This document shows, piece by piece, positions 34,703-44,225 of a stretch of 64,000 nt of DNA. The stretch comes from JALHST01 sp038316335 (lineage in GTDB: Bacteria; Bacteroidota; Bacteroidia; Flavobacteriales; Flavobacteriaceae). The position numbers were made by a program, and so were the translations under genes. The stretch lies in the NCBI GenBank assembly GCA_038316335.1, contig JBBQAM010000005.1, positions 1-64,000 on the forward strand, given 5' to 3'. Position 1 is the first letter of the stretch. Every line of letters starts with the position of its first letter. Under the pieces are notes generated by a model. That model was not told the DNA's origin, did not search any database, and saw only the letters and a list, made by a program, of their open reading frames with translations.

Positions 34703-35290
34703 ATGACAGATTCAAATATTTTAGACATCCCTAGGATGCATCGGGAACTTGTGAAAAAATCGGCGGAAATAGGATTTTCCATGCCTTCCGATCTGTACGT
34801 GGGGACCCTTTTAAAAACACTGATTACCTCAAAACAAAAGGCCAATATATTAGAACTCGGCACAGGGGTAGGGCTAAGCCTTTCCTGGATAATCGATGGA
34901 ATGGATACTGATTCTCATTTGACGACAATTGATAGCGATCCTCAATTAATAGAGATTGCCAAAAAGAATTTTGGACATGATAACAGGGTCCACATTGTCT
35001 GTACCGATGGAACCGAATGGATAAAAAAATATAAAGGAGCCAAATTCGATTTGATTTTTGCGGATACATGGCCGGGGAAATACGGGGCCATCGAAGAAAT
35101 CCTTGATTTGGTAAAACTAGGTGGATTTTATGTAATCGATGATATGTCTTTACAGCCGAACTGGCCCGAAGGACATCATCGAAATGTCGACAGGCTTGTC
35201 GACTACCTGGAGCAACGCGACGATTTTAATTTGACCAAAATGAATTGGTCGACCGGCTTGATCATTGCCGTTCGTAAGACAGTGAATTAA
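34703..35290 (+). CDS. Class I SAM-dependent O-methyltransferase inserted between ilvB and ilvN
   Basis: 195-residue Rossmann-fold O-methyltransferase. Motif I is ILELGTGVGLSLSWI, the acidic adenosine-binding end is LTTIDSDPQLIEIA, and KFDLIFADTWPGKYGAIEEI resembles the catechol-OMT-like family. FYVIDDMSLQPNW follows. The ATG at 34703 is preferred over a GTG four codons upstream. It lies in the same orientation as the ilv genes, 50 bases after ilvB and 54 before ilvN. Its substrate is not visible, and it has no known role in branched-chain synthesis; it may have been inserted into the operon or may methylate a side metabolite. Confidence 0.85.
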   Translation: MTDSNILDIPRMHRELVKKSAEIGFSMPSDLYVGTLLKTLITSKQKANILELGTGVGLSLSWIIDGMDTDSHLTTIDSDPQLIEIAKKNFGHDNRVHIVCTDGTEWIKKYKGAKFDLIFADTWPGKYGAIEEILDLVKLGGFYVIDDMSLQPNWPEGHHRNVDRLVDYLEQRDDFNLTKMNWSTGLIIAVRKTVN

Positions 35291-35344
35291 ATTATTAACG
35301 AATAAAAAGGGTTGCCTGCTACCTGTGGGCAATCGCATCAACAG

Positions 35345-35872
35345 ATGAAAAAACAATGGTTCACCATTTCGGTCTATTCCGAAAACAACGTGGGATTATT
35401 AAATAGAATATCGGGTATATTCTTAAAAAGACACATAAATATAGAGAGTTTAAATGTCTCTAAATCAGAAATAGATAATGTATCTAAATTCACAATCGTT
35501 GTGCATACCACCGAAGATTGGGTGCGCAACATTGTAGGACAGATAGAAAAACAGATAGAAGTCATAAAGGCTTTTTCACATACAGATGATGAAACCATTT
35601 ATCAAGAATCGGCCTTGTTTAAAATCGCCTCTCATTTACTATTCGACGAACGTAAAATACAGAATATCATTAAGGATAACAATGCGCAAATTGTAACTGT
35701 TTCCCGAGATTTTTTTGTATTGGCCAAAACTGGCAGGCGAAACGAAATAGACGAAATGTATGACCAGTTAAAACCTTTTGGGATTATGCAGTTTGTGCGG
35801 TCAGGCCGAATTTCGGTTACGAAATCGGAAATGCAGATATCCTCCTTATTAAATGAATTTCAAAAAAGCTAA
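35345..35872 (+). CDS. ilvN: Acetolactate synthase small (regulatory) subunit
   Basis: 175-residue regulatory subunit with an N-terminal ACT domain (QWFTISVYSENNVGLLNRIS, GIFLKRHINIESLNV) that binds valine for feedback inhibition and a C-terminal half (SALFKIASHLLFDERKIQ) typical of IlvH/IlvN. Start ATG 35345 gives the normal start; upstream TTG 35312 does not. It is followed 32 bases later by ilvC. Confidence 0.92.
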   Translation: MKKQWFTISVYSENNVGLLNRISGIFLKRHINIESLNVSKSEIDNVSKFTIVVHTTEDWVRNIVGQIEKQIEVIKAFSHTDDETIYQESALFKIASHLLFDERKIQNIIKDNNAQIVTVSRDFFVLAKTGRRNEIDEMYDQLKPFGIMQFVRSGRISVTKSEMQISSLLNEFQKS

Positions 35873-35904
35873 ACCAGTAAACAATTCAAAATAGAGCATA
35901 CAAA

Positions 35905-37380
35905 ATGGCAAATTATTTTAATACCCTATCCTTACGAGACCAATTAACACAACTTGGCAAATGTCGCTTTATGCAATCCGAAGAATTTTCGGATGGCGTA
36001 TCAGCGTTAAGCGGGAAAAAGATCGTAATTGTGGGCTGTGGCGCCCAAGGTTTAAACCAAGGATTAAACATGAGGGATTCAGGCCTGGACATCTCTTATA
36101 CCTTGCGCGAAGCTGCCATTCAGGAAAAAAGAACTTCCTATATGAATGCTGTTGAAAACGGATTCAAGGTCGCGCCCTATAAGGATTTAATTTCCACAGC
36201 AGACCTGGTTATAAATTTGACACCAGACAAACAGCACACAAATGTGGTCACGACGATAATGCCGATGATGAAAAAAGGGGCCACTTTGTCATATTCGCAT
36301 GGTTTTAATATCGTTGAGGAAGGTATGCAGATCCGTCCAGACCTAACGGTAATCATGGTGGCACCGAAATGTCCCGGTTCAGAGGTGCGTGAGGAATATA
36401 AAAGAGGGTTTGGGGTGCCTACCCTGATAGCAGTGCATCCGAACAATGACCCCCAAGGAAAAGGCTTGGAGCAGGCCAAGGCCTATGCGGTGGCTACAGG
36501 TGGCCATCGGGCCGGCGTTTTGGAATCGTCTTTCGTAGCCGAAGTGAAATCAGATTTAATGGGCGAGCAGACGATTCTTTGCGGGCTATTGCAAACGGGA
36601 TCTATCGTTTGTTTTAATAAGATGATCGAGAAGGGAATAGAACCCGCTTACGCCTCCAAATTGATCCAATATGGATGGGAAACGGTCACCGAAGGCTTAA
36701 AATATGGCGGAATCACCAATATGATGGATCGCTTGTCGAATCCTGCAAAAATTAAGGCCTTCGAACTTTCCGAAGAATTAAAAAACATTATGCGTCCCCT
36801 ATTCCATAAACACATGGATGACATTATGAGTGGCCATTTCTCAAAGACGATGATGGAAGATTGGGCCAACAATGATAAAAACCTATTAAAATGGCGGGCC
36901 GAAACTGGGGAAACTGCCTTCGAAAAGACTCCTGCTGGAAATATGAAAATTTCAGAACAAGAATATTATGACCATGGGGTTTTGATGGTCGCCATGGTGC
37001 GTGCGGGTGTAGAATTGGCCTATGAAAGTATGACTGAATCAGGAATTATCGGAGAATCGGCGTACTACGAATCATTGCACGAAACTCCATTGATCGCGAA
37101 TACCATTGCACGAAAAAAATTGTTCGAAATGAACCGTGTAATTTCGGATACTGCCGAGTATGGCTGTTATTTGTTCGATCATGCCTGTAAGCCTCTGTTA
37201 GCTGAATTCATGAAAAAAATAGATACCGATGTAATCGGAAAACAGTATGGTGCAGGTAAGGGCAATCATGTTGACAACGCCAAATTGATAGCGGTAAATA
37301 AGGTTTTAAGGGAGCATCCCGTGGAGATTGTGGGAGCTCGATTAAGGGCTTCCATGACCGCGATGAAGCCCATAGTTTAG
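35905..37380 (+). CDS. ilvC: Ketol-acid reductoisomerase, class II (long form)
   Basis: 491-residue enzyme of the long (class II, E. coli-like) type. It isomerises and reduces acetolactate with NADPH. The nucleotide-binding motif GKKIVIVGCGAQGLNQGLNM is near residue 34, VMVAPKCPGSEVREEYKRGF carries the family signature, and the duplicated knotted helical domain (LMGEQTILCGLLQTG, AYESMTESGIIGESAYYESL) follows. Complete length. Last canonical ilv gene of the run; gapN follows 141 bases later. Confidence 0.96.
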   Translation: MANYFNTLSLRDQLTQLGKCRFMQSEEFSDGVSALSGKKIVIVGCGAQGLNQGLNMRDSGLDISYTLREAAIQEKRTSYMNAVENGFKVAPYKDLISTADLVINLTPDKQHTNVVTTIMPMMKKGATLSYSHGFNIVEEGMQIRPDLTVIMVAPKCPGSEVREEYKRGFGVPTLIAVHPNNDPQGKGLEQAKAYAVATGGHRAGVLESSFVAEVKSDLMGEQTILCGLLQTGSIVCFNKMIEKGIEPAYASKLIQYGWETVTEGLKYGGITNMMDRLSNPAKIKAFELSEELKNIMRPLFHKHMDDIMSGHFSKTMMEDWANNDKNLLKWRAETGETAFEKTPAGNMKISEQEYYDHGVLMVAMVRAGVELAYESMTESGIIGESAYYESLHETPLIANTIARKKLFEMNRVISDTAEYGCYLFDHACKPLLAEFMKKIDTDVIGKQYGAGKGNHVDNAKLIAVNKVLREHPVEIVGARLRASMTAMKPIV

Positions 37381-37521
37381 CAAGCGAAATCAAATACTGT
37401 GCGGCATTCGTGCAGCGAACTAATCGATCACTGGTCACTATTCAGTTAGGGGAGGGTTGGGCCATTCCATTGAATCGAGCTTCCAAGAATCTCCAATGTA
37501 TCAAATAGTAAATACCAAATT

Positions 37522-39108
37522 ATGACTAAAAAAGCCATTCCAGCAGCCTTCCAGATCAAAGAACTGATCCATCAAAAAAAATACCTCATCGATGGGGAAT
37601 TAAAGGATTGGCCAGGGGCCGTTACAGAGGTTTATTCGACAATTTCATCTACGAAGACCTATAGCAAGACTTTATTGGGCAGTATACCCGATATGGGGGA
37701 ACCGGAAGCATTAAATGCCCTAAACGCGGCCATGAGCTCATACAATCGCGGCCAAGGAGTGTGGCCGACCATGCATGTTAGGGACCGAATTCGTTGCATG
37801 GAAGTCTTTGTCAAGAAAATGGCCACAAAACGAGACGAGATTGTGAAGCTGTTAATGTGGGAAATCGGAAAATCACTCCCTGATTCACAAAAGGAATTTG
37901 ATCGAACCGTCGACTATATTAACGATACGATCGAGGATTATAAGCAACTCGATAGGAATTCCGCCAAATTTCAAAAACACGATGGGGTGTATGCCCATAT
38001 TAAACGAGGCCCATTGGGAGTTGTTCTGTGCCTTGGGCCCTATAATTATCCCTTGAACGAAACTTTTGCTCTGCTGATTCCCGCCATTATTATGGGGAAT
38101 ACCACGATTTTCAAACCTGCCAAACATGGGGTTTTGTTGATTACCCCGCTTTTAGAGGCCTTTCGGTCGAGCTTTCCGAAAGGGGTCGTAAATATTATCT
38201 TCGGTAGGGGTAGGGCGGTAGCGGCCCCGATTATGAAGACCGGAAATGTAGATGTTTTGGCGTTGATCGGTAATAGCAAATCTGCCAATGCCTTACAAGA
38301 TCAACATCCAAAAAGTAACCGATTGCGTTTGGTCTTGGGATTGGAGGCCAAAAACCCGGCGATTATTTTGCCGGATGCGGATTTGGATCTTACCATCAGC
38401 GAATGTCTTGCGGGCACCCTTTCGTTTAACGGGCAACGATGTACCGCACTAAAAGTAGTGTATGTTCATGAGGAAATACAGGCGATATTCAATAAGAATT
38501 TTGCCGAAAAAGTAGATGCCCTCCCCTTTGGCAACCCTTGGGAGGAGGGTGTTAAATTAACACCATTGCCAGAACCTGGGAAACCCGCATATATTCAAGA
38601 ATTGATCGATGATGCCCTGGCCAAGGGAGCGAAGATCCTAAACAAAAAAGGAGGAAAGCTTTATGATAATTATATCTGGCCTGCGGTTCTTTTTCCGGTT
38701 ACCAAGGATATGAGGGTATACCAGGAAGAGCAATTCGGACCAATCATCCCGATTGTTCCTTTTAAAGACATCGAAGAGCCATTAAATGATATGGCCGAAA
38801 GCAATTACGGCCAACAGGTGAGCCTATTTGGAAAGGATATTTACGCGTTGGCACCACTTATCGATACCTTGGTGAATTTGGTCTGCCGTGTGAACCTGAA
38901 TAGTTCCTGTCAGCGTGGGCCCGATGTATACCCTTTTACAGGAAGAAAAGATTCAGCACAATCTACTTTGAGCGTACACGATGCATTGCGATCTTTTTCG
39001 ATTCGCACTTTTGTAGCCTTCAAGGACAATGAACTCAATAATGAGACGATCGAAAAATTGTTGGAGACCAAACTTTCGAACTTTGTGAGCACCGATTATA
39101 TTCTCTAA
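37522..39108 (+). CDS. gapN: Non-phosphorylating NADP-dependent glyceraldehyde-3-phosphate dehydrogenase (GapN-type ALDH)
   Basis: 528-residue aldehyde dehydrogenase closely resembling the NADP-linked GapN enzymes that oxidise glyceraldehyde-3-phosphate directly to 3-phosphoglycerate, making NADPH without ATP. The catalytic Cys is in LSFNGQRCTALKVVYVHEE and the general base Glu in VLGLEAKNPAIILPDADL. The cofactor loop has ALIGNSKSANAL, and NSSCQRGPDVYPFTGRKDSA is typical of this subfamily. Its placement after ilvC suggests that it supplies NADPH to IlvC or the biosynthetic pathway, which is inferred. Confidence 0.87.
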   Translation: MTKKAIPAAFQIKELIHQKKYLIDGELKDWPGAVTEVYSTISSTKTYSKTLLGSIPDMGEPEALNALNAAMSSYNRGQGVWPTMHVRDRIRCMEVFVKKMATKRDEIVKLLMWEIGKSLPDSQKEFDRTVDYINDTIEDYKQLDRNSAKFQKHDGVYAHIKRGPLGVVLCLGPYNYPLNETFALLIPAIIMGNTTIFKPAKHGVLLITPLLEAFRSSFPKGVVNIIFGRGRAVAAPIMKTGNVDVLALIGNSKSANALQDQHPKSNRLRLVLGLEAKNPAIILPDADLDLTISECLAGTLSFNGQRCTALKVVYVHEEIQAIFNKNFAEKVDALPFGNPWEEGVKLTPLPEPGKPAYIQELIDDALAKGAKILNKKGGKLYDNYIWPAVLFPVTKDMRVYQEEQFGPIIPIVPFKDIEEPLNDMAESNYGQQVSLFGKDIYALAPLIDTLVNLVCRVNLNSSCQRGPDVYPFTGRKDSAQSTLSVHDALRSFSIRTFVAFKDNELNNETIEKLLETKLSNFVSTDYIL

Positions 39109-39208
39109 TAACCCGAGCAGAAAACGCGAAATACCGTTAATCGTGCCGTAAGTGGCTCAAATCAGATTTTTTCCATACGACCCGTACATTGGAGGTACTT
39201 TGGGATGT

Positions 39209-40264
39209 TTAGATATTGTTCGCCAACCAATCGCCAACCTCGCTTGTCTTATAGGCTTTGGCTCCATCGGCCACGTCCTCGGTGACGAATCCCTCTGACA
39301 AGGACCTATTGACGACGTTGCGAATCGCTTCGGCCTCTTCGGTGAGTTTGAAATCTTCAAATAACATAGCGGCCGACAAGACCGTTGCCAATGGGTTGGC
39401 AATATCCTTCCCAGCAGCTTGAGGATAGGAACCATGGATCGGTTCGTATAAAGAAACCTTACTGCCGACCGAGGAGGAGGGCATCAGCCCCATGGAGCCT
39501 GATATAACGGAAGCTTCATCGGTAAGGATATCCCCAAAAAGGTTTTCGGTGATAATAACATCATAGCCTTTTGGCCATTGTACCAAGCGCATCGCTGTGG
39601 CATCTACGAATTCATAGGAAACGGTTACTTCAGGATAGTCCTTTTCCATTGCTTGTACGGTTTCTCGCCATAAACGTGATGATTCGAGCACATTGGCCTT
39701 ATCGACACAACAAAGTCTTTTAGACCGTTTCATGGCCATTTCGAAGCCCTTTTTTGCCAAGCGTTGTATTTCGGCACGGGTATAGGTCATTGTGTCAAAG
39801 GCCGTATTGCCATTATCCTTTCTTCCGCGCTCCCCAAAATAGACGCCCCCAGTCAATTCTCGAAGGATAATTAAGTCGGTTCCCTCGATGCGATCCCTTT
39901 TTAAGGGCGATTTGTCGATGAGGGAAGGAAACGTAAAGGTGGGCCGTACGTTGGCGAATAGCCCTAATTTTTGCCGCATTTTCAACAATCCTTGTTCTGG
40001 CCGTACCTTGGCCGTCGGGTCATTGTCATAGCGTGGATGTCCTATAGCCCCAAAAAGAACGGCATCGGCGGCCGCACAAATAGCATGGGTCGTATCGGGA
40101 TATGGCTCCCCTACGGCATCAATGGCAGCAGCCCCGGTTAGGGCAGGGGTCCATTTTATTTCATGGTTGAATTTTTCGGCAACGGCATTGCATACTTTAA
40201 CCGCTTGATCTATAACTTCGGGGCCAATGCCGTCACCGGCCAATAGGGCTATCGTTAATTTCAT
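39209..40264 (-). CDS. leuB: 3-isopropylmalate dehydrogenase
   Basis: 351-residue NAD-dependent decarboxylating dehydrogenase of leucine synthesis. It starts MKLTIALLAGDGIGPEVIDQ; ATG 40264 is the family start, and the extension to 40291 is not used. Substrate and metal motifs are ILRELTGGVYFGERG, YDVIITENLFGDILTDEASV and SLYEPIHGSYPQAAGKDIAN. It is the promoter-distal gene of leuCDAB and converges on gapN with a 100-base gap. Confidence 0.96.
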   Translation of the reverse strand: MKLTIALLAGDGIGPEVIDQAVKVCNAVAEKFNHEIKWTPALTGAAAIDAVGEPYPDTTHAICAAADAVLFGAIGHPRYDNDPTAKVRPEQGLLKMRQKLGLFANVRPTFTFPSLIDKSPLKRDRIEGTDLIILRELTGGVYFGERGRKDNGNTAFDTMTYTRAEIQRLAKKGFEMAMKRSKRLCCVDKANVLESSRLWRETVQAMEKDYPEVTVSYEFVDATAMRLVQWPKGYDVIITENLFGDILTDEASVISGSMGLMPSSSVGSKVSLYEPIHGSYPQAAGKDIANPLATVLSAAMLFEDFKLTEEAEAIRNVVNRSLSEGFVTEDVADGAKAYKTSEVGDWLANNI

Positions 40265-40379
40265 AGTTTCTCGAATTTGGCGCATCGTCATTCATTTTGC
40301 GCCTTATTGCTGGTTTTTTTATTGTGGATCTACAATAGAACCCCTGGTCTTTTTCCAAAAGGTTGCCATTAACGTCCTT

Positions 40380-41894
40380 CTAAATTATATTCAACATTTT
40401 TTCGGTGGCTTTGATCGCTGATACCGTTTGGTCGGAGTCAAGGCCTCTCGATATGAATTCCTTTCCTGCATCCTCCCAAGTAATTATGGTCTCACAAAGC
40501 GCGTCTGAATTACTTCCAGGTGGTATACGTACGGCATAATCTACCAATTTGGGTAGGGTCTTCTTCTTGGTTTTATAGACCTTTCGCAACGCATTCATAA
40601 ATGCATCATATTGGCCGTCGCCTTGTGCATGTTCCTCATATAATTTTCCCTCGATTTCAACGGCAATGGTGGTCGATGGCTTGAGACCTTTCGAATGGGT
40701 CAATACATACGATTTTACAAATACTTTTTGTTGATAATCACTATCTAAGACATCCGATATTATATAAGGTAGATCTTCCTTGGTTACGCGCTCCTTTTTG
40801 TCCCCAAGCTCAATAATGCGCTGGGTTACTTTTTTCAACTCCTCATCGTTTAAGGTCAAACCTAATTCTTGAAGATTTTTTTGAATGTTGGCTTTTCCCG
40901 AGGTCTTTCCCAAAGCATATTTGCGTTTCCTGCCAAATCTTTCCGGTAAAAGGTCATTAAAGTAAAGATTCTTTTTACTATCTCCATCAGCATGTATGCC
41001 AGCTGTTTGCGTAAAAACGTTTTCTCCTACTATTGGTTTGTTCGCGGGAATTCCAAAACCTGTGAAGGCTGAAACCAATTTGCTAACCTTGTACAATGAT
41101 GATTCATTGATGTCGATTTCTACCTCTGGCAAAAAATCATTTATGACGGCTACGGCACTTGCCATAGGTGCGTTTCCGGCCCGTTCGCCCATGCCATTGA
41201 CGGTAAGGTGTAGCCCATGACATCCGGCTTTGACGGCTTCCATTACATTGGCGACCCCCAAGTCATAATCATTATGCCCGTGGAAATCGAAATGCATATT
41301 AGGATATTTTTTAATGATTTCCGAAATGAAAGTATAGGTTTCGAAGTAGGTCAATATTCCTAAGGTATCCGGTAGCAAAACCCTTTTAATAGGCTGTGTT
41401 GAAAGAAATCCCAAAAAATCAAACACGTATTCCTTAGAATTGCGCATACCATTGCTCCAATCCTCTAAATACACATTGGTACGAATGTTTTTCTTTTCCG
41501 CCAACGCGATCGCCTTGGAAATATCGGCGAAATGCTGTTCGGGAGTTTTCTTCAATTGGTGGGTAAGGTGGTTCATGGATCCCTTGGTCAGAAGATTCTG
41601 AACTTTGGCGCCCGCTTTTAACATCCAGTCAAGCGAAATACCCCCATCGACAAAGGTCAGTACTTCCACACGGTCTAGGAAGCCTTTGGAAGCCGCCCAG
41701 GCAGTTATTTGCTTTACGGCCTCTAATTCCCCTTCAGAGACCCGCGCCGAGGCAACCTCAATTCGGTCTACATTGAGTTCCTCAAGCAGGAGTCTTGCCA
41801 AGGTTAATTTTTCTGAAATTGAAAAGGATACTCCGGAAGTCTGCTCCCCGTCCCGCAGGGTCGTATCCATTATTTCAATCTTTCTTTTACTCAT
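40380..41894 (-). CDS. leuA: Alpha-isopropylmalate synthase (LeuA family)
   Basis: 504-residue DRE-TIM metallolyase condensing acetyl-CoA with 2-ketoisovalerate. The DRE motif is MDTTLRDGEQTSGVSFS near residue 9, the metal His pair lies in HFDFHGHNDYDLGVANVM, and GMGERAGNAPMASAVAVI follows. The C-terminal ~100 residues (from about 385) are the LeuA dimer-regulatory domain, which would bind leucine. A citramalate synthase is a possible alternative within this family, but co-transcription with leuCDB favours leucine synthesis. Confidence 0.88.
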   Translation of the reverse strand: MSKRKIEIMDTTLRDGEQTSGVSFSISEKLTLARLLLEELNVDRIEVASARVSEGELEAVKQITAWAASKGFLDRVEVLTFVDGGISLDWMLKAGAKVQNLLTKGSMNHLTHQLKKTPEQHFADISKAIALAEKKNIRTNVYLEDWSNGMRNSKEYVFDFLGFLSTQPIKRVLLPDTLGILTYFETYTFISEIIKKYPNMHFDFHGHNDYDLGVANVMEAVKAGCHGLHLTVNGMGERAGNAPMASAVAVINDFLPEVEIDINESSLYKVSKLVSAFTGFGIPANKPIVGENVFTQTAGIHADGDSKKNLYFNDLLPERFGRKRKYALGKTSGKANIQKNLQELGLTLNDEELKKVTQRIIELGDKKERVTKEDLPYIISDVLDSDYQQKVFVKSYVLTHSKGLKPSTTIAVEIEGKLYEEHAQGDGQYDAFMNALRKVYKTKKKTLPKLVDYAVRIPPGSNSDALCETIITWEDAGKEFISRGLDSDQTVSAIKATEKMLNII

Positions 41895-42026
41895 TTTCTT
41901 ATAATGTGTTCATGGTCGTAAACCTACGCTGTCGATTTCTAGAAATGTCATTGTGCTAACCCATCGTGCATGTAAGACACATGAGCAACCGTACATTTTT
42001 GAACCAGACTGGCTAAGGTTCGTATT

Positions 42027-42623
42027 TTATAACGGTGTATTTTTCGCGAACTCTTTAATCTCCTCTTTGATATTTAACAAATAATCAATATCATCAAAGC
42101 CATTCAGCATGTTTTCCTTTTTATAATCATTAATGTCGAATCTTTCTGAAGACCCGGTAGCAAGTAACGTAATGGTTTGTTGTACCAGATCGACTTCCAA
42201 TAGGGTATCGGCATCCTTCTCAATGGCCCTGAAAATTTCCTCAAGGAAATCCGGACTTGTTTGAACTGGGAGTACCCCGATGTTTAAACAGTTGTTACGA
42301 AAGATATCTGCAAAAAAGCTAGAGACCACGGCGCGAAATCCGTAATCGTAGATTGCCCAAGCCGCATGCTCACGGGATGATCCCGAGCCGAAATTTTTAC
42401 CGCCCACTAAAATCTTTCCCTTGTAGGTCGGGTTGTTCAATACGAACTCCTGTTTTGGGGTATTGTCCGGATTGTAACGCCAGTCCCTAAAGAGATTGTC
42501 CCCAAATCCTTCACGCTCGGTAGCCTTTAAAAAACGGGCCGGGATAATCTGATCCGTATCAACGTTTTCGATTGGTAACGGAACCGCGGTAGTTTTTAAT
42601 ACTCTAAATTTATCGTATGCCAT
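42027..42623 (-). CDS. leuD: 3-isopropylmalate dehydratase small subunit
   Basis: 198-residue small (swivel-domain) subunit of isopropylmalate isomerase. It has the family sequences ENVDTDQIIPARFLKATERE near the start and ILVGGKNFGSGSSREHAAWA, then IYDYGFRAVVSSFFADIFRN. It pairs with LeuC encoded upstream. Complete. Confidence 0.95.
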   Translation of the reverse strand: MAYDKFRVLKTTAVPLPIENVDTDQIIPARFLKATEREGFGDNLFRDWRYNPDNTPKQEFVLNNPTYKGKILVGGKNFGSGSSREHAAWAIYDYGFRAVVSSFFADIFRNNCLNIGVLPVQTSPDFLEEIFRAIEKDADTLLEVDLVQQTITLLATGSSERFDINDYKKENMLNGFDDIDYLLNIKEEIKEFAKNTPL

Positions 42624-42732
42624 ATTTTGTGTACTATGCGCTTGTCCTTGATCGCAAAGCGCTAATTAATAAATTATTTCTATTGAGCCGATTTTTCAGA
42701 TTTTGGGTACATTAAATAGACAGTACCCAGTG

Positions 42733-44148
42733 CTATACACCTTCCAATTCCATCAGTTCCCGTGGATCGGTTACCTTGCCTGTAATCGCGGCGGCAGCGG
42801 CTACTAACGGACTCGCCAATAAAGTACGGGCACCAGGACCCTGTCTCCCCTCAAAGTTTCTGTTGCTGGTACTTACAGCATACTTTCCTGTGGGAATTTT
42901 ATCCTCGTTCATGGCCAAACAAGCAGAACATCCGGGCTCCCGTAATTCAAAGCCTGCCTCATGTAAGATATCCAAAATTCCTTCTTCCTTTATCGCACTT
43001 TCGACCTTGTGGGAACCGGGAACTAGCCAAGCGGTAACATTCTCAGCTTTTTTTCTTCCCTTTACGATTGAGGCGAAGGCTCTAAAATCTTCAATTCGAC
43101 CGTTCGTACAGCTTCCAAGGAATACAAAATCGATTTTTTTGCCCATCATGCTATCTCCTTCCTGGAAATCCATGTACTTCAATGATTTCCGGTACGTAGC
43201 TATACCGCCTTCGACGGCTTCTGCCATGGGAATTCCGCTTGAAATTCCGATACCCATACCAGGATTGGTACCATAGGTAATCATGGGTTCTATGTTCGCG
43301 GCATCAAAAGATACTTCCTTATCGAATTGTGCACCCTCATCGGTATGTAGGGTCTGCCAATAAACCATGGCTTTGTCCCATGCTGCCCCTTTGGGGGTGA
43401 ATTCCCTATCCTTAATATAATCGAAGGTTTTTTCATCGGGAGCGATCAAACCGCCTCTTGCACCCATTTCAATACTCAAATTACATACGGTCATACGGCC
43501 TTCCATACTCATATTTCGAAAAACTTCGCCCGCATACTCCACAAAATATCCTGTTGCCCCCGAAGTCGATAATTGGGAAATGATATAGAGTGCGACATCC
43601 TTAGGCGTAACGCCTCGTGATAAGCTTCCTTCGACATTGATGCGCATACTTTTGGGTTTGGTCTGCATAATGCACTGGGTGGCTAAAACCATCTCTACTT
43701 CCGAGGTTCCGATACCGAAGGCGATAGCGCCAAAAGCACCATGGGTCGATGTATGGGAGTCTCCGCAGACAATAGTGGCACCGGGTTGCGTAATGCCATA
43801 CTCTGGGCCGACAACATGAACAATCCCGTTTTTTTCATGGCCAAGACCCCAATAAGAAATCCCAAATTCCCTGGAGTTTTCCTCCAACATGTGCAATTGA
43901 TTGGCCGATAAGGGATCAGCAACCGGTAAATGCTGATTTATCGTCGGGGTATTATGGTCCGCGGTGGCAAATGTCTTTTCGGGGTGAATTACCTTGATAC
44001 CTCTGTTTTTAATGCCTAAAAAAGCCACCGGACTTGTGACTTCATGTACCAAATGACGGTCGATGAAGAGCACATCGGGCCCATTTTTTATCTGTTGTAC
44101 CACATGGGAATCCCATACTTTATCGAATAATGTCTTTTTTGAACTCAT
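42733..44148 (-). CDS. leuC: 3-isopropylmalate dehydratase large subunit
   Basis: 471-residue aconitase-fold subunit that isomerises 2- to 3-isopropylmalate with a [4Fe-4S] cluster. Cluster and substrate motifs are VCGDSHTSTHGAFGAIAFGI, FLGSCTNGRIEDFRAFA and ELREPGCSACLAMNEDK. It starts MSSKKTLFDKVWDSHVVQ. First gene of the minus-strand leuCDAB run with a good TAGCTTTG box just upstream. Confidence 0.96.
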   Translation of the reverse strand: MSSKKTLFDKVWDSHVVQQIKNGPDVLFIDRHLVHEVTSPVAFLGIKNRGIKVIHPEKTFATADHNTPTINQHLPVADPLSANQLHMLEENSREFGISYWGLGHEKNGIVHVVGPEYGITQPGATIVCGDSHTSTHGAFGAIAFGIGTSEVEMVLATQCIMQTKPKSMRINVEGSLSRGVTPKDVALYIISQLSTSGATGYFVEYAGEVFRNMSMEGRMTVCNLSIEMGARGGLIAPDEKTFDYIKDREFTPKGAAWDKAMVYWQTLHTDEGAQFDKEVSFDAANIEPMITYGTNPGMGIGISSGIPMAEAVEGGIATYRKSLKYMDFQEGDSMMGKKIDFVFLGSCTNGRIEDFRAFASIVKGRKKAENVTAWLVPGSHKVESAIKEEGILDILHEAGFELREPGCSACLAMNEDKIPTGKYAVSTSNRNFEGRQGPGARTLLASPLVAAAAAITGKVTDPRELMELEGV

Positions 44149-44169
44149 AATCTCAAGTTTCTAAGGGTA

Positions 44170-44200
44170 CAAAGCTAATGAAAGCTATAGTTTTTGTAAA
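44170..44200 (-). promoter_or_regulatory. Promoter of the leuCDAB operon
   Basis: On the minus strand TTTA (44200-44197), a 19-base spacer and TAGCTTTG (44177-44170) fit the Bacteroidota -33/-7 consensus apart from the final G of the -33 box. The start of transcription would lie roughly 15 bases before the leuC ATG, leaving no room for an attenuator. Confidence 0.6.
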
Positions 44201-44225
44201 TTATTGTGCAGAGAAATTACGATGT

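Noticed and set aside
42776..43276. 166-codon plus-strand frame inside leuC
   Set aside because: Antisense shadow of leuC.
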